Assembly (NCBI GenBank): GCA_964468645.1
Contig: CAYXUU010000014.1
Coordinates: forward strand, 1 to 64,000
Direction: 5' to 3'
DNA: 64,000 nt
Source of the DNA: JAIOZK01 sp964468645
GTDB lineage: Bacteria; Bacteroidota; Bacteroidia; Bacteroidales; JAIOZK01
In this document: positions 1 to 8,399 of the stretch, piece by piece
Numbering within the stretch: position 1 is the stretch's first letter
Layout of the letters: each line of letters opens with the position of its first letter
Made by a program: the position numbers and the translations under genes
The notes under the pieces: generated by a model
What the model saw: only the letters and a program-made list of their open reading frames with translations
Databases searched by the model: none
What the model was told of the DNA's origin: nothing

Positions 1-39
1 GTTTATTTGTATTTTTAAACTTTTTATAAAGCTTCCGGA

Positions 40-73
40 GTGTGTGCAATGCATGTTCATGCAGGGCACACAC
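40..73. repeat. Long imperfect palindrome (stem-loop)
   Basis: GTGTGTGC at 40-47 pairs perfectly with GCACACAC at 66-73. Inside lies a 2x2 mismatch (AA/GG), then TGCATG at 50-55 pairs with CATGCA at 58-63 around a TT loop. A second short inverted repeat, GCGTTG and CAACGC, sits further on near 158-176. Neither is followed by a T-run, so an intrinsic terminator is unlikely. A dispersed palindromic element or a recombination site is possible. The palindrome is directly visible; its role is unknown. Confidence 0.6.
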
Positions 74-227
74 AATGTGTAAAAGCCTTGGGCGGACGGT
101 GAAAATTTTAAAGTGAATACAGTAAAATAACATATCTGCAGTTTGAAAGTGAAATGCGTTGAAATGCCCAACGCTTCTTACACAAACCTTACCGTGCATT
201 TGAAACAAGAACAATCTACTATTAAAG

Positions 228-935
228 ATGAATGATATTATTGACAAAATAAAAAATCAACTTGAAGTAAGCATCGACATCAGGTCAAAAGGAAATAGTC
301 AAAGATTCTTTAAAGAAGAAATTGAGTTTTATGGAGTAAAAGTACCTATAGTTAACAAAATCAGTAAGGATAGTTCTAAGGAGATAGAAGCACTAGATAA
401 AGCAGAAATTTTTAGACTAATTGAAATTCTTTGGCAATCTGGAATATTAGAAGAATCATTCATTGCGTGTAATTGGACTTATTCGCTTCGAAAAAGTTTT
501 CTGCCCAACGATTTTAAAAGATTCAAAAATTGGATTGGTTTGTATATAAACAATTGGGCATCATGTGATACATTTTGCAATCATACAGTAGGTGAATTTA
601 TTCAAATGTACCCCGATTTCTTGGTGGAACTAAAAGAGTTTGCAAAATCAAAAAACAGATGTGTAGGAAGAGCTTCCGCTGTTTCTTTAATTATACCAGC
701 AAGAAAAGGATTGTTTCTGGAGACAATTCTTGAAATTGCAGATAATCTGTTTCTTGATAAAGATGATTTGGTACAAAAAGGCTATGGATGGATGCTAAAT
801 GCTGCCAGTGAATCACATCAACAAGTTGTGTTTGATTTTGTGATGGAAAACAAATCAATCATGCCTTGGACTTCCTTTAGGTATGCTATAGAGAAAATGC
901 CAAAAGAAATTAGAAAACAGGCTATGGACAAATAA
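228..935 (+). CDS. DNA alkylation repair protein, AlkD-like
   Basis: This 235-residue protein matches the AlkD family of HEAT-repeat DNA glycosylases, which remove N3- and N7-alkylated purines from DNA in the cytoplasm. The helical repeats run through its whole length. The segment around residues 110-114 (W110-x3-D114, in NNWASCDT) matches the Trp and catalytic Asp of Bacillus AlkD (W109, D113). The ATG follows an AT-rich leader without a clear Shine-Dalgarno, as is usual in Bacteroidota. A DUF3795 gene starts 6 bp after its stop, so the two are probably co-transcribed. The length is normal for the family. The fold assignment is firm; substrate range is inferred from the family. Confidence 0.85.
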   Translation: MNDIIDKIKNQLEVSIDIRSKGNSQRFFKEEIEFYGVKVPIVNKISKDSSKEIEALDKAEIFRLIEILWQSGILEESFIACNWTYSLRKSFLPNDFKRFKNWIGLYINNWASCDTFCNHTVGEFIQMYPDFLVELKEFAKSKNRCVGRASAVSLIIPARKGLFLETILEIADNLFLDKDDLVQKGYGWMLNAASESHQQVVFDFVMENKSIMPWTSFRYAIEKMPKEIRKQAMDK

Positions 936-940
936 CTGAA

Positions 941-1357
941 ATGAACAGAGATTTTAAATACGCTGATTTGATTGCTCCGTGCGGAATGAATTGTGGACTT
1001 TGCATTGGTCATCTTCGCGAAAGAAAACCCTGTGGTGGATGTCTTGGGATTAATGATACGAATAAGCCAAAAGCTTGTAAAAGTTGTACAGTTGTTAGGT
1101 GTGAGGATTTAAACAAAACAGAATCCGGATTTTGTTATGATTGTTCGAAGTATCCTTGTCGAAGATTAAAAACACTTGATAAACGTTACCGAACAAATTA
1201 CGGAATGAGTATGTTTGAAAATCTGCATTTTATCAAAGAAAATGGATTGGAAGAATTTCTCCGTTTAGAAGAGCAAAGGTGGAAATGTGAGAAATGTGGT
1301 TCAGGATTGAGCGTACACAGAGATAACTGTTTGAATTGTAATTATAAATTTAGGTAA
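941..1357 (+). CDS. DUF3795 cysteine-rich protein
   Basis: A 138-residue protein with many CxxC-type pairs: CGMNCGLC near residue 14, CGGC near 31, CKSC near 46, CYDC near 66 and a C-terminal CEKCG...CLNC pair. The spacing suggests one or two metal sites (zinc or iron-sulfur) plus a terminal zinc ribbon. The opening (DLIAPCGMNCGLC) is typical of DUF3795. The family has no established function. It lies 6 bp downstream of the AlkD-like gene on the same strand and is probably in the same transcript. Metal binding is inferred from the cysteines. Confidence 0.8.
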   Translation: MNRDFKYADLIAPCGMNCGLCIGHLRERKPCGGCLGINDTNKPKACKSCTVVRCEDLNKTESGFCYDCSKYPCRRLKTLDKRYRTNYGMSMFENLHFIKENGLEEFLRLEEQRWKCEKCGSGLSVHRDNCLNCNYKFR

Positions 1358-1821
1358 AAACGCATGGTAATAAATAGGACTCTGAGCGGTCTGCAAGACC
1401 GAGCGAGGAGTATATTTTGAACTACATCCGGCATTCAGGGTTATGCACTTATCGAATGGTTTGTTTGTTTTTTTGTTTTTTCCCGTGATGGAAAACGGTT
1501 AATCGGTGGGAAATTTGGATTGCCAGTTGTCCAAGCTTTTTTACCCGCTCTTCAAATTCGGGCACAAGAATGATGATAGCCCTTTTTACAATGGTTATAG
1601 AATTCTTTTTTCGCATATGGAAATTTTTGGGTTAATAATTTCTGTTATACATATAGAAAAACATTAAATTTGGTTGAATGGATTAGCTATCCGACCAAAG
1701 GAGGATTTAGTTCAACAATGTATAAAAATAATAGCCGATATAGCAGTGAATTCAGGGATTAAGTGTATAGTTCGTATTTTGAAAATTATCAATGACGCTG
1801 AGTGGGTAGAAAATTAGTATC
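1358..1821. other. 464-bp spacer with a hairpin and remnant ORFs
   Basis: No convincing gene fills this spacer. CGGTCT (1387-1392) and AGACCG (1396-1401) form a 6-bp hairpin with a GCA loop just after the DUF3795 gene, but no T-run follows. A 55-codon minus-strand ORF is annotated separately at 1449-1616. Around 1719 a short plus-strand ORF begins MYKNNSRYSSEFRD and stops; it resembles the start of an IS3-type OrfA, but only weakly. The region looks like decayed accessory DNA. Confidence 0.5.
1449..1616 (-). CDS. Possible small hypothetical protein (55 aa)
   Basis: An ATG-initiated reading frame runs on the minus strand from 1616 to a TAA at 1449-1451. The product is basic and begins MRKKNSITIVKRAIIILVPE, continuing with an amphipathic stretch (FEERVKKLGQLA). 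I recognise no family. It may be a remnant or a chance frame. It is recorded only because it has an intact start and stop and reasonable composition in an otherwise empty spacer. Confidence 0.2.
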   Translation of the reverse strand: MRKKNSITIVKRAIIILVPEFEERVKKLGQLAIQISHRLTVFHHGKKQKNKQTIR

Positions 1822-2349
1822 TTGTACATCGCAATTGGTTTGGAGGTTATTGGTATTGCATTAAATAGTTTTAATGGTTCAAAATCGATGATAGATAAAA
1901 CGGTAGTCAAAGAATTAGACCTTGAAAAGTACCTGGGAGGCTGGTATGAAATTGCTCGTTACGACCATCCTTTTGAACGCGGACTTATAGGTGTTACAGC
2001 AAACTACTCGATGCGCGACGATGGCAAAATAAAGGTGATAAACAGTGGTTACCTGCAAAGTCGTTCGGGTAAATTATCGGAAGCCATCGGAAAGGCTAAA
2101 ATCCCCGATCCTGAAAACGAACCTGCAAAATTTAAAGTATCTTTCTTTTGGTTCTTTTATAGTGACTATTATGTTTTGGAACTCGACCAAAATTACCAAT
2201 GGGCAATAATTGGAAGTAGTTCTGATGATTATTTATGGATTTTAAGCCGTACTCCCCAAATAGATGATAATTTATACAATGCCCTTCTTGAGAAATTAGA
2301 AAAACGGGGATACAATATGTCAAAACTCATGAAAGTAGCTCAAAAATAA
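1822..2349 (+). CDS. Lipocalin family protein (Blc-like)
   Basis: The mature part is a bacterial lipocalin. The signature GGWYEIARYDHPFERG lies around residues 40-55, followed by beta strands with VTANYSMRDDGKIKVINSG and a C-terminal helix region (YNALLEKLEKRGYNMSKL). Such proteins bind lipids or other hydrophobic ligands at the outer membrane or in the periplasm. The first ~20 residues are hydrophobic but there is no lipobox Cys, so the export signal seems shortened. The only starts compatible with this signal are non-ATG (TTG at 1822). The first ATG, at 1888, would give a cytoplasmic protein beginning MIDKTVV. The gene is followed 48 bp later by the FakA-FakB fusion. Confidence 0.8.
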   Translation: MYIAIGLEVIGIALNSFNGSKSMIDKTVVKELDLEKYLGGWYEIARYDHPFERGLIGVTANYSMRDDGKIKVINSGYLQSRSGKLSEAIGKAKIPDPENEPAKFKVSFFWFFYSDYYVLELDQNYQWAIIGSSSDDYLWILSRTPQIDDNLYNALLEKLEKRGYNMSKLMKVAQK

Positions 2350-2397
2350 TCATTGAATATGAAAAGCATACTAATTAATTTTCAATAATTCAAATCT

Positions 2398-4122
2398 ATG
2401 AATGCAACATCTGGACAGGTAATCAACGGAAAATTTCTTTATTATGGATTTATTGCCGGAAGCAGGCACGTACTGCAAAATCAGGCAGAACTCAACCGGA
2501 TAAATGTATTTCCTGTGCGCGACAAAGATACCGGAACCAACCTTGCATCTACCATTCGAGCAGTAATCGATAATATCAAACCTCATAAATCGTATAAAAA
2601 AACAATTGGGAATATTGCAGATGCGGCATTAATTGGAGCACGCGGAAATTCGGGGGTAATATTTGCCCAGTTTTTACACGGATTAAGTAATGAAACAAAA
2701 AACAAACATGTTATCACCCTTCATGAATTTGCCGAAAGTGTAAAAAATTCGATCCCATATATGTATGAAGCCATTGCCAATCCGATTGAAGGTACAATGC
2801 TAACCGTTATTCGTGATTGGTCTGATTTTCTGAGCAGTAAAAAAGAAACATTTCACGATTTTAAGAAAGTGATTATGGATTCTATTGTAGTATTGGAAAA
2901 ATCCTTAGTTGAAACAACTTCAAAACTTAAAGTCTTGAAAAAATATGGTTTTGTTGATGCAGGTGCCAAAGGGTTTGTGGTTTTTTTACAAGGCGTGATT
3001 GAATTTATTAAAAACAGGAACATCAGGGGGCTCGGTTTAGAACAAATTGAAGCTGTATCGCTTATTCATTCTGAAGAAATGGTTGATGAAGATTTTGTTT
3101 TCAGATATTGTACAGAGGCCATTATAAAAAATGTGCAAATGAGTACCGGTAGATTAAAGCAATTTCTAAGAGAGAATGGTGATTCTGTGGTTGTAGCAGG
3201 TTCTATGAATACCTGTAGGATCCATTTACACACCAACCATCCGGCCGAACTTTTTTATAAACTTAAAAATGCCGGTACAATTACCTTACAAAAAGTTGAC
3301 GACATGCTACGTCAGCAGGAAGTGGCACACAAAAGAAAATGGAATATAGCTTTGGTTACTGATTCTACCTGCGATCTTTCTCAGGATTTGATTGATTATT
3401 TCCAAATCAATATCGTACCTCTTAATTTAAATTTTGGAGACAATCATTACCTGGATAAAATAACCATACAGCCTGAGCAGTTTTACGATTTACTCGAAAG
3501 CAGTCCGGAATTCCCAAAAACATCACAGATTAACGAGCGTACTTTCACAAATTTGTATTCACACCTGGCATCGCATTACGATGCAATTATTTCGATACAC
3601 CTTACATCGCAGTTTAGCGGAACTTTTGCAAATAGTGTTAACGCAGGTCAACGGATCAAGAAAGAATTTAAGAAACCGGTTTATGTTGTCGATTCAAAAA
3701 ATTTGTCGGGAGCACTTGGTTTACTGGTACTCAAAACAGCACAAAGTATAGAGGCAGGCCAAGCTCCTGAATCGATTGTGGAATCGTTGAAAACGGATAT
3801 TTCCAAGGCTAAAATATTTGTGAGTGTCAAAGACTTAAAGTACATGATAAAAGGCGGCCGGGTTTCGAAACCTGCAGGGTTTATTGCCAATATATTTGGG
3901 ATCAACCCGGTTATTTCCATGAATGATGAGGGTAAATCACTGTTATTTGGAAAGACCTTTAGTCAAAAAGCCAGTTTAAAAAAAATATTTAAACATATTG
4001 AAGAAATTGGACGTGAAAAGTCAGTATGGAATTATATTGTTTTACATGCACATAATCCTGATGGAGCTCAAAAAGCTGAAATGAAAATGTTGGAAATCAC
4101 CGGGAAAAACCGGTTTCCGTAG
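2398..4122 (+). CDS. DAK2-DegV fusion (FakA-FakB-like), C terminus frameshifted
   Basis: The N-terminal half is a DAK2/DhaL-type nucleotide-binding domain (NVFPVRDKDTGTN near residue 38, GARGNSGVIFAQ near 79). It is followed by a FakA-like middle and, from about residue 318, a DegV/FakB fatty-acid-binding domain (VTDSTCDL; HLTSQFSGTF). In Firmicutes, FakA phosphorylates fatty acids held by FakB for phospholipid synthesis; here both parts are in one chain. The reading frame ends early at 4120-4122. One extra A in the five-A run at 4105-4109 would continue the frame to 4196 with the usual DegV ending (VVDISPVIGMHAGNGAIAIS). That is either a recent frameshift or a homopolymer error. The canonical DGDTGTN motif reads DKDTGTN here. 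Confidence 0.85.
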   Translation: MNATSGQVINGKFLYYGFIAGSRHVLQNQAELNRINVFPVRDKDTGTNLASTIRAVIDNIKPHKSYKKTIGNIADAALIGARGNSGVIFAQFLHGLSNETKNKHVITLHEFAESVKNSIPYMYEAIANPIEGTMLTVIRDWSDFLSSKKETFHDFKKVIMDSIVVLEKSLVETTSKLKVLKKYGFVDAGAKGFVVFLQGVIEFIKNRNIRGLGLEQIEAVSLIHSEEMVDEDFVFRYCTEAIIKNVQMSTGRLKQFLRENGDSVVVAGSMNTCRIHLHTNHPAELFYKLKNAGTITLQKVDDMLRQQEVAHKRKWNIALVTDSTCDLSQDLIDYFQINIVPLNLNFGDNHYLDKITIQPEQFYDLLESSPEFPKTSQINERTFTNLYSHLASHYDAIISIHLTSQFSGTFANSVNAGQRIKKEFKKPVYVVDSKNLSGALGLLVLKTAQSIEAGQAPESIVESLKTDISKAKIFVSVKDLKYMIKGGRVSKPAGFIANIFGINPVISMNDEGKSLLFGKTFSQKASLKKIFKHIEEIGREKSVWNYIVLHAHNPDGAQKAEMKMLEITGKNRFP

Positions 4123-4206
4123 TTGATATTTCGCCTGTAATTGGTATGCATGCCGGTAATGGCGCCATTGCTATTTCAATGTTGTTTAACAATTAATATC
4201 CAGCTT

Positions 4207-4989
4207 ATGTTATCTTTATTTTTTCAGGGTTCGCTAATCGTTTTTATTCTTGTCACCTTGATTTGGGGCCTTAGTGTGATCATAAAAAATGTGAGTATTG
4301 TTGATTTGTTTTGGGGAATAGGTTTTGTCGTTATCAATGCATTCTACTTTTTTAGTTCAGGCGACTTCTTTCCTCGCAAAATACTCTTATTGGTTTTGGT
4401 TACCTTGTGGGGATTACGGCTTTTTATCTATCTCTCATGGCGAAACATGGGGAAAGGGGAAGATTTTCGTTACCAGGAATTCCGACGAAAATATGGGGCA
4501 GAGCGTTATTGGTGGTTTAGCTATTTTCAGGTTTTTTTGCTACAGGGCGCTTTAATAATGGTTGTTTCGCTCCCTTTATTGGGTGTAAATTCACAAAGCG
4601 GATCCGGCGGTTTAAACTGGATGGATTATCTTGGCATGGTCGTCTTTACTATTGGCTTCTTTTTTGAAGCCGGGGGCGATTATCAGTTGGCAAGATTTAA
4701 GAAGAATCCAAACAACAAAGGCAAATTACTAACCACAGGTTTCTGGAAATATACCCGGCACCCCAATTATTTTGGTGATTCGTCAGTGTGGTGGTCATTT
4801 GGAATTTTCAGTATTGCCGCCGGAAGTTACTGGCCGGTTATTGGCTCGGTTATTATGACCCTGCTAATTATAAAATTTTCAGGCGTTGCATTACTTGAAA
4901 AAAGCCTCAATGAGTCCAAACCACAATACCGCGATTACATTCGAAAAACAAGTCCCTTTTTTCCCTGGTTCCCTAAAAAATATGAATGA
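4207..4989 (+). CDS. DUF1295 integral membrane protein (steroid reductase/ICMT-like)
   Basis: A polytopic membrane protein of about 260 residues with six or more hydrophobic segments. The C-terminal part has the signature TTGFWKYTRHPNYFGD, shared by DUF1295 proteins and isoprenylcysteine methyltransferase relatives, which act on hydrophobic substrates using NADPH or SAM. I chose the ATG at 4207 because the upstream in-frame TTG (4141) lies inside the displaced end of the DegV coding region. The start is 10 bp after the restored DegV stop (4196), suggesting one operon. Substrate unknown. Confidence 0.8.
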   Translation: MLSLFFQGSLIVFILVTLIWGLSVIIKNVSIVDLFWGIGFVVINAFYFFSSGDFFPRKILLLVLVTLWGLRLFIYLSWRNMGKGEDFRYQEFRRKYGAERYWWFSYFQVFLLQGALIMVVSLPLLGVNSQSGSGGLNWMDYLGMVVFTIGFFFEAGGDYQLARFKKNPNNKGKLLTTGFWKYTRHPNYFGDSSVWWSFGIFSIAAGSYWPVIGSVIMTLLIIKFSGVALLEKSLNESKPQYRDYIRKTSPFFPWFPKKYE

Positions 4990-5388
4990 ATGGATTACAT
5001 CGTAAAAAATAGGTGGTTGATTCTTTTTGTAGTTTGGGACTTACCTTTAAGTTATTGCTGTGGCAAATTTCGAAAAGTTGTTTACCAAACAGATCGTTGG
5101 ACCATAAACATCAAGCCAGTATTTTGGAAAGCGATAACAGGATTATCTGGAAATATTTACCCTGATAATTTGAAATACAAACGGTCCGGAAATTTTTATT
5201 TGTTTTATCTGGCAATCTGTTTTCTTTTATTCATTAGCTATTTAAGTCTTATCAATAAATCAGGCGAAGTCGTTTTTATGTTTAACCCGCAAACTCAAGC
5301 CGAAAAACAAATTGAAGAAGCATTGGGTATCTTGAACGAAATTTTCGATTACAGAACCATGGTTCTTGAAAAAATATATCGACCATGA
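4990..5388 (+). CDS. Hypothetical membrane protein
   Basis: A 132-residue product that I do not assign to a family. It starts directly after the stop of the DUF1295 gene and overlaps the next gene by 4 bp, so it belongs to the same transcript. It has a hydrophobic segment near residues 9-24 and another near 70-88 (FYLFYLAICFLLFISYLSLI), followed by a charged tail (AEKQIEEALGILNEI). It could be a small inner-membrane protein or a fused remnant. The tight packing argues that it is expressed. Confidence 0.5.
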   Translation: MDYIVKNRWLILFVVWDLPLSYCCGKFRKVVYQTDRWTINIKPVFWKAITGLSGNIYPDNLKYKRSGNFYLFYLAICFLLFISYLSLINKSGEVVFMFNPQTQAEKQIEEALGILNEIFDYRTMVLEKIYRP

Positions 5389-5813
5389 GAATCTGGTCTC
5401 TTCATCCAAAGTATTTAGATGTGAAAGGACTGGTAGCGCTTTGGCGCGAAACCTTGCTTGCAAAAAATGTCTTACTTGGTAATACAAAAGGCTATAAAAA
5501 TCATCCTCAACTCATTCGGTTTAAAAACTCAACGCATGCTTTAGATTCAATCGATCATTACTTAAAGGCGGTTTGTAAGGAATCCTTGAAAAGGGGATAT
5601 CATTTTAATAAGAAGAAAATAAATTGGAATATAACAAACGTGAGCCTCCCTGTCACAGAAGGTCAGATTCAATATGAAAAAAAGCATTTGTTAAAAAAGC
5701 TGGAAATAAGGGATCAGGAAAGATTTCATAAATTATCACAGGAAACAGAAATTGAACTACATCCACTTTTCTATGAAGTAGAGGGCGAAATAGAAGAATG
5801 GGAAATATTGTAA
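5385..5813 (+). CDS. Pyrimidine dimer DNA glycosylase/endonuclease V-like protein
   Basis: The N terminus (MRIWSLHPKYLDVKGLVALW) and the stretch GNTKGYKNHPQLIRFK are characteristic of the bacterial branch of the T4 endonuclease V superfamily. Members are annotated as pyrimidine-dimer glycosylases that cut at UV lesions. The 142-residue length fits. It overlaps the preceding hypothetical gene by 4 bp, giving translational coupling. Family assignment rests on these motifs; activity on DNA has not been shown for most bacterial members. Confidence 0.75.
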   Translation: MRIWSLHPKYLDVKGLVALWRETLLAKNVLLGNTKGYKNHPQLIRFKNSTHALDSIDHYLKAVCKESLKRGYHFNKKKINWNITNVSLPVTEGQIQYEKKHLLKKLEIRDQERFHKLSQETEIELHPLFYEVEGEIEEWEIL

Positions 5814-6028
5814 AAAAAAGATACATTGAAGAATTAATTTGACAATCGTCATATCACATAATTCAATAATGTACGGTCAGGTAATGATACCTGAGAGTAT
5901 GCTGAAAAATTTGGACAATGTTGCCAAATATTTGAATGAAAGTTATGATTAGGTAATGAACCTTGAATTAAAGTAATTACTGACGCTAAAATTTACCGGG
6001 GCATTATTTTAGAAAACACAATGATAAA

Positions 6029-6280
6029 ATGCATGGACAAGGTATTTTATTGATAAGACATGCTGCCCATAATGCTGGTCTCGGAATACATGGAAGAAAG
6101 ACATTACTACTTACACCGGAATTTGGTAATATGGTTTACATTGGAACAGTTTTAACAGATATTGAAATTGAACCCGATGATTTAATAAATAATGTCGAAT
6201 GCCCTCCAAATTGCAGAGTTTGTCTTGATCCATGTCCACAGAAAGCATTGTGTTTTAAGAACAGGAATAAAGAGCTATAA
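6029..6280 (+). pseudogene. Fragment of an epoxyqueuosine-reductase-like Fe-S protein
   Basis: The 83-residue frame corresponds to the internal part of QueG-like proteins: AGLGIHGRKTLLLTPEFGN, then GTVLTDIEIEPDD, then a 4Fe-4S-type motif CPPNCRVCLDPCP. A complete protein would have well over 200 residues. The N-terminal cobalamin-binding part and the C-terminal region are absent. Upstream there is only a 27-codon frame (5868-5951, MYGQVMIPESM) interrupted by stops. It is best read as a decayed gene and is unlikely to be functional. Confidence 0.65.
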
Positions 6281-6353
6281 CAAACCTGAACAGCATTAAA
6301 ATGCAGTTTAGCCAATCCGTTCATACCATATTGAAACTCCTGGATTACCACAA

Positions 6354-6385
6354 TTGCTGTCATGATCACGGATTGCTTATATTTG
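6354..6385 (+). promoter_or_regulatory. Bacteroidota-type promoter, nearly leaderless
   Basis: TTG at 6354-6356 and TATATTTG at 6378-6385 match the Bacteroidota -33/-7 pattern (TTG, about 20 bp, TAnnTTTG). Transcription would begin close to 6391, exactly at the preferred ATG of the AraC-type gene. This supports that start and predicts little or no 5' untranslated leader. Confidence 0.45.
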
Positions 6386-6390
6386 TAAAC

Positions 6391-7476
6391 ATGTCTATAT
6401 TTCTCATACTAAGAATACTGGTGGTTTTTGCATTCCTGCAAAGCATCATCATTGTCATACATCTGTTCCGGACAAAGGGAAAATCATTCAGCCGTTTGAT
6501 CCTGGCTTTTCTGTTTCTCAGTTTTACCCTGTTCCTTTCGGGCTATCTCTTCCTGTTTTTCAAAGGCCATTTCTTAATTATGCCTGCATATCTTGCCAAT
6601 TTATTTGTATTTATCTCGGCTCCCATATTGTACTTTTATATGTTGTCGGTTATTGGTGATAAAAAGAAGATTCAAAGAACAGACACTCTTCATTTCCTGC
6701 CCTTTACGATCATCTTTGGTATCATGCTATCTTATTTACTGATTTCACCCAGGGAATTAATTGTGTTCACAAATTTCGGCAACATCCTTATCAGTGTACT
6801 TTATGTTCAGTGTTTTGTTTACCTGGCATTAATTGCAATAAAACTGAAAGCCCAAAACATTCATCTTTTCAGTTCCCGTCTCTCAGTATTGGATGACAGA
6901 AAAAAGTGGACGCTGATCTTCGTCAGAGCATATGCGGTTATAATCCTGTTGCTTTTGACCGTTTTTATCACAAGAAATATTCTTAAACTTGAGATTTGCA
7001 TTGTGTTCATGGGTATTTTCTTTGTTGCTTCCTTCCTGATGATAAATTCAATCATATTAATCGGATTATCAAAACCTGCTTTATTTGAATCCAGGAAAAA
7101 ATACCTGAGTTCTACATTGAATGATTCAGATAAAGATATCTACCTGACACGCCTGGATCATGCCCTATATAAGGACCAGGTATTTCTGGATCCATTGATA
7201 AGCCTCGACAAACTCTCCAGGCAGATCCTGGTACCGAAGAACTGCTTATCACAGATCATTAATGAAACATACCATCTTAATTTCAATGAACTTATTAATA
7301 AACATCGAATTGAGAGGGCCGTTGAATTGCTCGATAGTTCAAACGGTGAAGCTGTTATTATCGAAATTGCTTATCAAGTAGGGTATAATTCAAAATCCAC
7401 CTTCAACAAAGCTTTTAAAAAGTTCACCGGCAGTACACCATCTGATTATATCTCCAAAATAAAGGTTCTATCTTAA
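6391..7476 (+). CDS. AraC-family regulator with membrane sensor domain
   Basis: The N-terminal ~220 residues contain about seven hydrophobic segments. The C-terminal ~100 residues form an AraC/XylS helix-turn-helix domain (LDKLSRQILVPKNCLSQII, then VIIEIAYQVGYNSKSTFNKA, then FTGSTPSDYI). This layout, membrane sensor plus DNA-binding tail, is common in Bacteroidota. An upstream ATG at 6301 would add 30 residues, but a promoter-like TATATTTG sits in that stretch, so 6391 is preferred. It precedes two redoxin genes on the same strand by 157 bp and might control them. The ligand is unknown. Confidence 0.8.
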   Translation: MSIFLILRILVVFAFLQSIIIVIHLFRTKGKSFSRLILAFLFLSFTLFLSGYLFLFFKGHFLIMPAYLANLFVFISAPILYFYMLSVIGDKKKIQRTDTLHFLPFTIIFGIMLSYLLISPRELIVFTNFGNILISVLYVQCFVYLALIAIKLKAQNIHLFSSRLSVLDDRKKWTLIFVRAYAVIILLLLTVFITRNILKLEICIVFMGIFFVASFLMINSIILIGLSKPALFESRKKYLSSTLNDSDKDIYLTRLDHALYKDQVFLDPLISLDKLSRQILVPKNCLSQIINETYHLNFNELINKHRIERAVELLDSSNGEAVIIEIAYQVGYNSKSTFNKAFKKFTGSTPSDYISKIKVLS

Positions 7477-7633
7477 AATCCCTTTTTAAGCATTAGGTAG
7501 AATTTATTTGCTGTTTATAGACGGCTGCTTGCATGTTGTCGATTTCAGGGGTTCTAAATTATCTTTTGATACCTGCTGAATTATCCTGTCGGGTAAATTC
7601 GCAGGGTAATTAATAATAATTAAAATATGTATT

Positions 7634-8347
7634 ATGAAAAAGACAAATTATTTAAGCAGGCAATTGATCATGATCATTGTAACATTGATTGCTTTTCAAT
7701 TGACGGCACACAGTCAGAATTTGCCACGCCTGAACAAAGCTTTTCCCGATTTTGCCTTGATGGATCATCGAGGGGATAGCATAAACCTGTCAGACCTGGA
7801 GGGGAAAAGAGTCATACTTATTTTTCCACGCGGTAAGGTAAGTGATCACTGGTGTCAGCTTTGTCACTATCAATATGCCGAACTGGCCAAACTGGAACTG
7901 GAGGAGGGTATTTGTGACAAACATAACCTGGAGGTATTATTTGTGCTTCCGTATAAAATGGATGAAACTATCTTCTGGACAGAAATGTTCCCGTCACAGA
8001 TGGCTGATATTCAACGATGGAAAAGTATTCCAGATGATCAGCTGAGTGGTGATAGCAAAATATTTATTGATGCCATTAAAGAGATCTTACCACAGGACTT
8101 TCAATTTGATGAAGACAATCCGGCACCTTTACCCTTCTCTGTACTTGCCGACGAAGGTCATAAGTTATCAATGGGTATTGAATTATATTCAACCGCCTGG
8201 GATGGATTTTACAATGAACAAAACGCAGCGACCACCTTTATTCTTGATGAGGAAGGAATAATCAGGTTTAAATATTTCAGCCAGGAGACCTTTGACAGGC
8301 CATCGGCTATGTATCTTTTAAGCTTTGTAGAGAATATGATGGATTAA
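7634..8347 (+). CDS. Secreted AhpC/TSA-type redoxin, copy 1
   Basis: An N-terminal signal peptide (hydrophobic segment about residues 11-27, cleavage likely after AHSQ) precedes a thioredoxin-fold peroxiredoxin-like domain. The active-site region reads LIFPRGKVSDHWCQLCHYQY, with a CxxC. This is similar to redoxins of the RGxWCPxC type, whose cysteines reduce peroxides or thiols. The C-terminal strand TTFILDEEGIIRFKY is typical. The protein is likely periplasmic. A close paralogue follows after 52 bp, so the pair arose by tandem duplication and is probably one operon. Confidence 0.8.
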   Translation: MKKTNYLSRQLIMIIVTLIAFQLTAHSQNLPRLNKAFPDFALMDHRGDSINLSDLEGKRVILIFPRGKVSDHWCQLCHYQYAELAKLELEEGICDKHNLEVLFVLPYKMDETIFWTEMFPSQMADIQRWKSIPDDQLSGDSKIFIDAIKEILPQDFQFDEDNPAPLPFSVLADEGHKLSMGIELYSTAWDGFYNEQNAATTFILDEEGIIRFKYFSQETFDRPSAMYLLSFVENMMD

Positions 8348-8399
8348 AGAGTTGGTTAGATATGTTACTAATTCTTGAAACGAAACAAATAGAAATATC

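Noticed and set aside
130..180. Integron attC site before the AlkD gene
   Set aside because: GCCCAAC fits the R' core, but no matching GTTRRRY partner at the right distance and no integrase were seen.
1719..1760. IS3 OrfA start (MYKNNSRYSSEFRD)
   Set aside because: It covers only fourteen codons before a stop, and no OrfB or terminal repeats are present.
4141..4206. Upstream TTG start of the DUF1295 gene
   Set aside because: The 22 extra residues fall in the displaced coding end of the DegV domain and do not resemble a membrane protein start.
5868..5951. 27-codon ORF before the QueG-like fragment
   Set aside because: It has a start and stop but no recognisable motif. It may be part of the decayed gene and cannot be supported as a separate gene.
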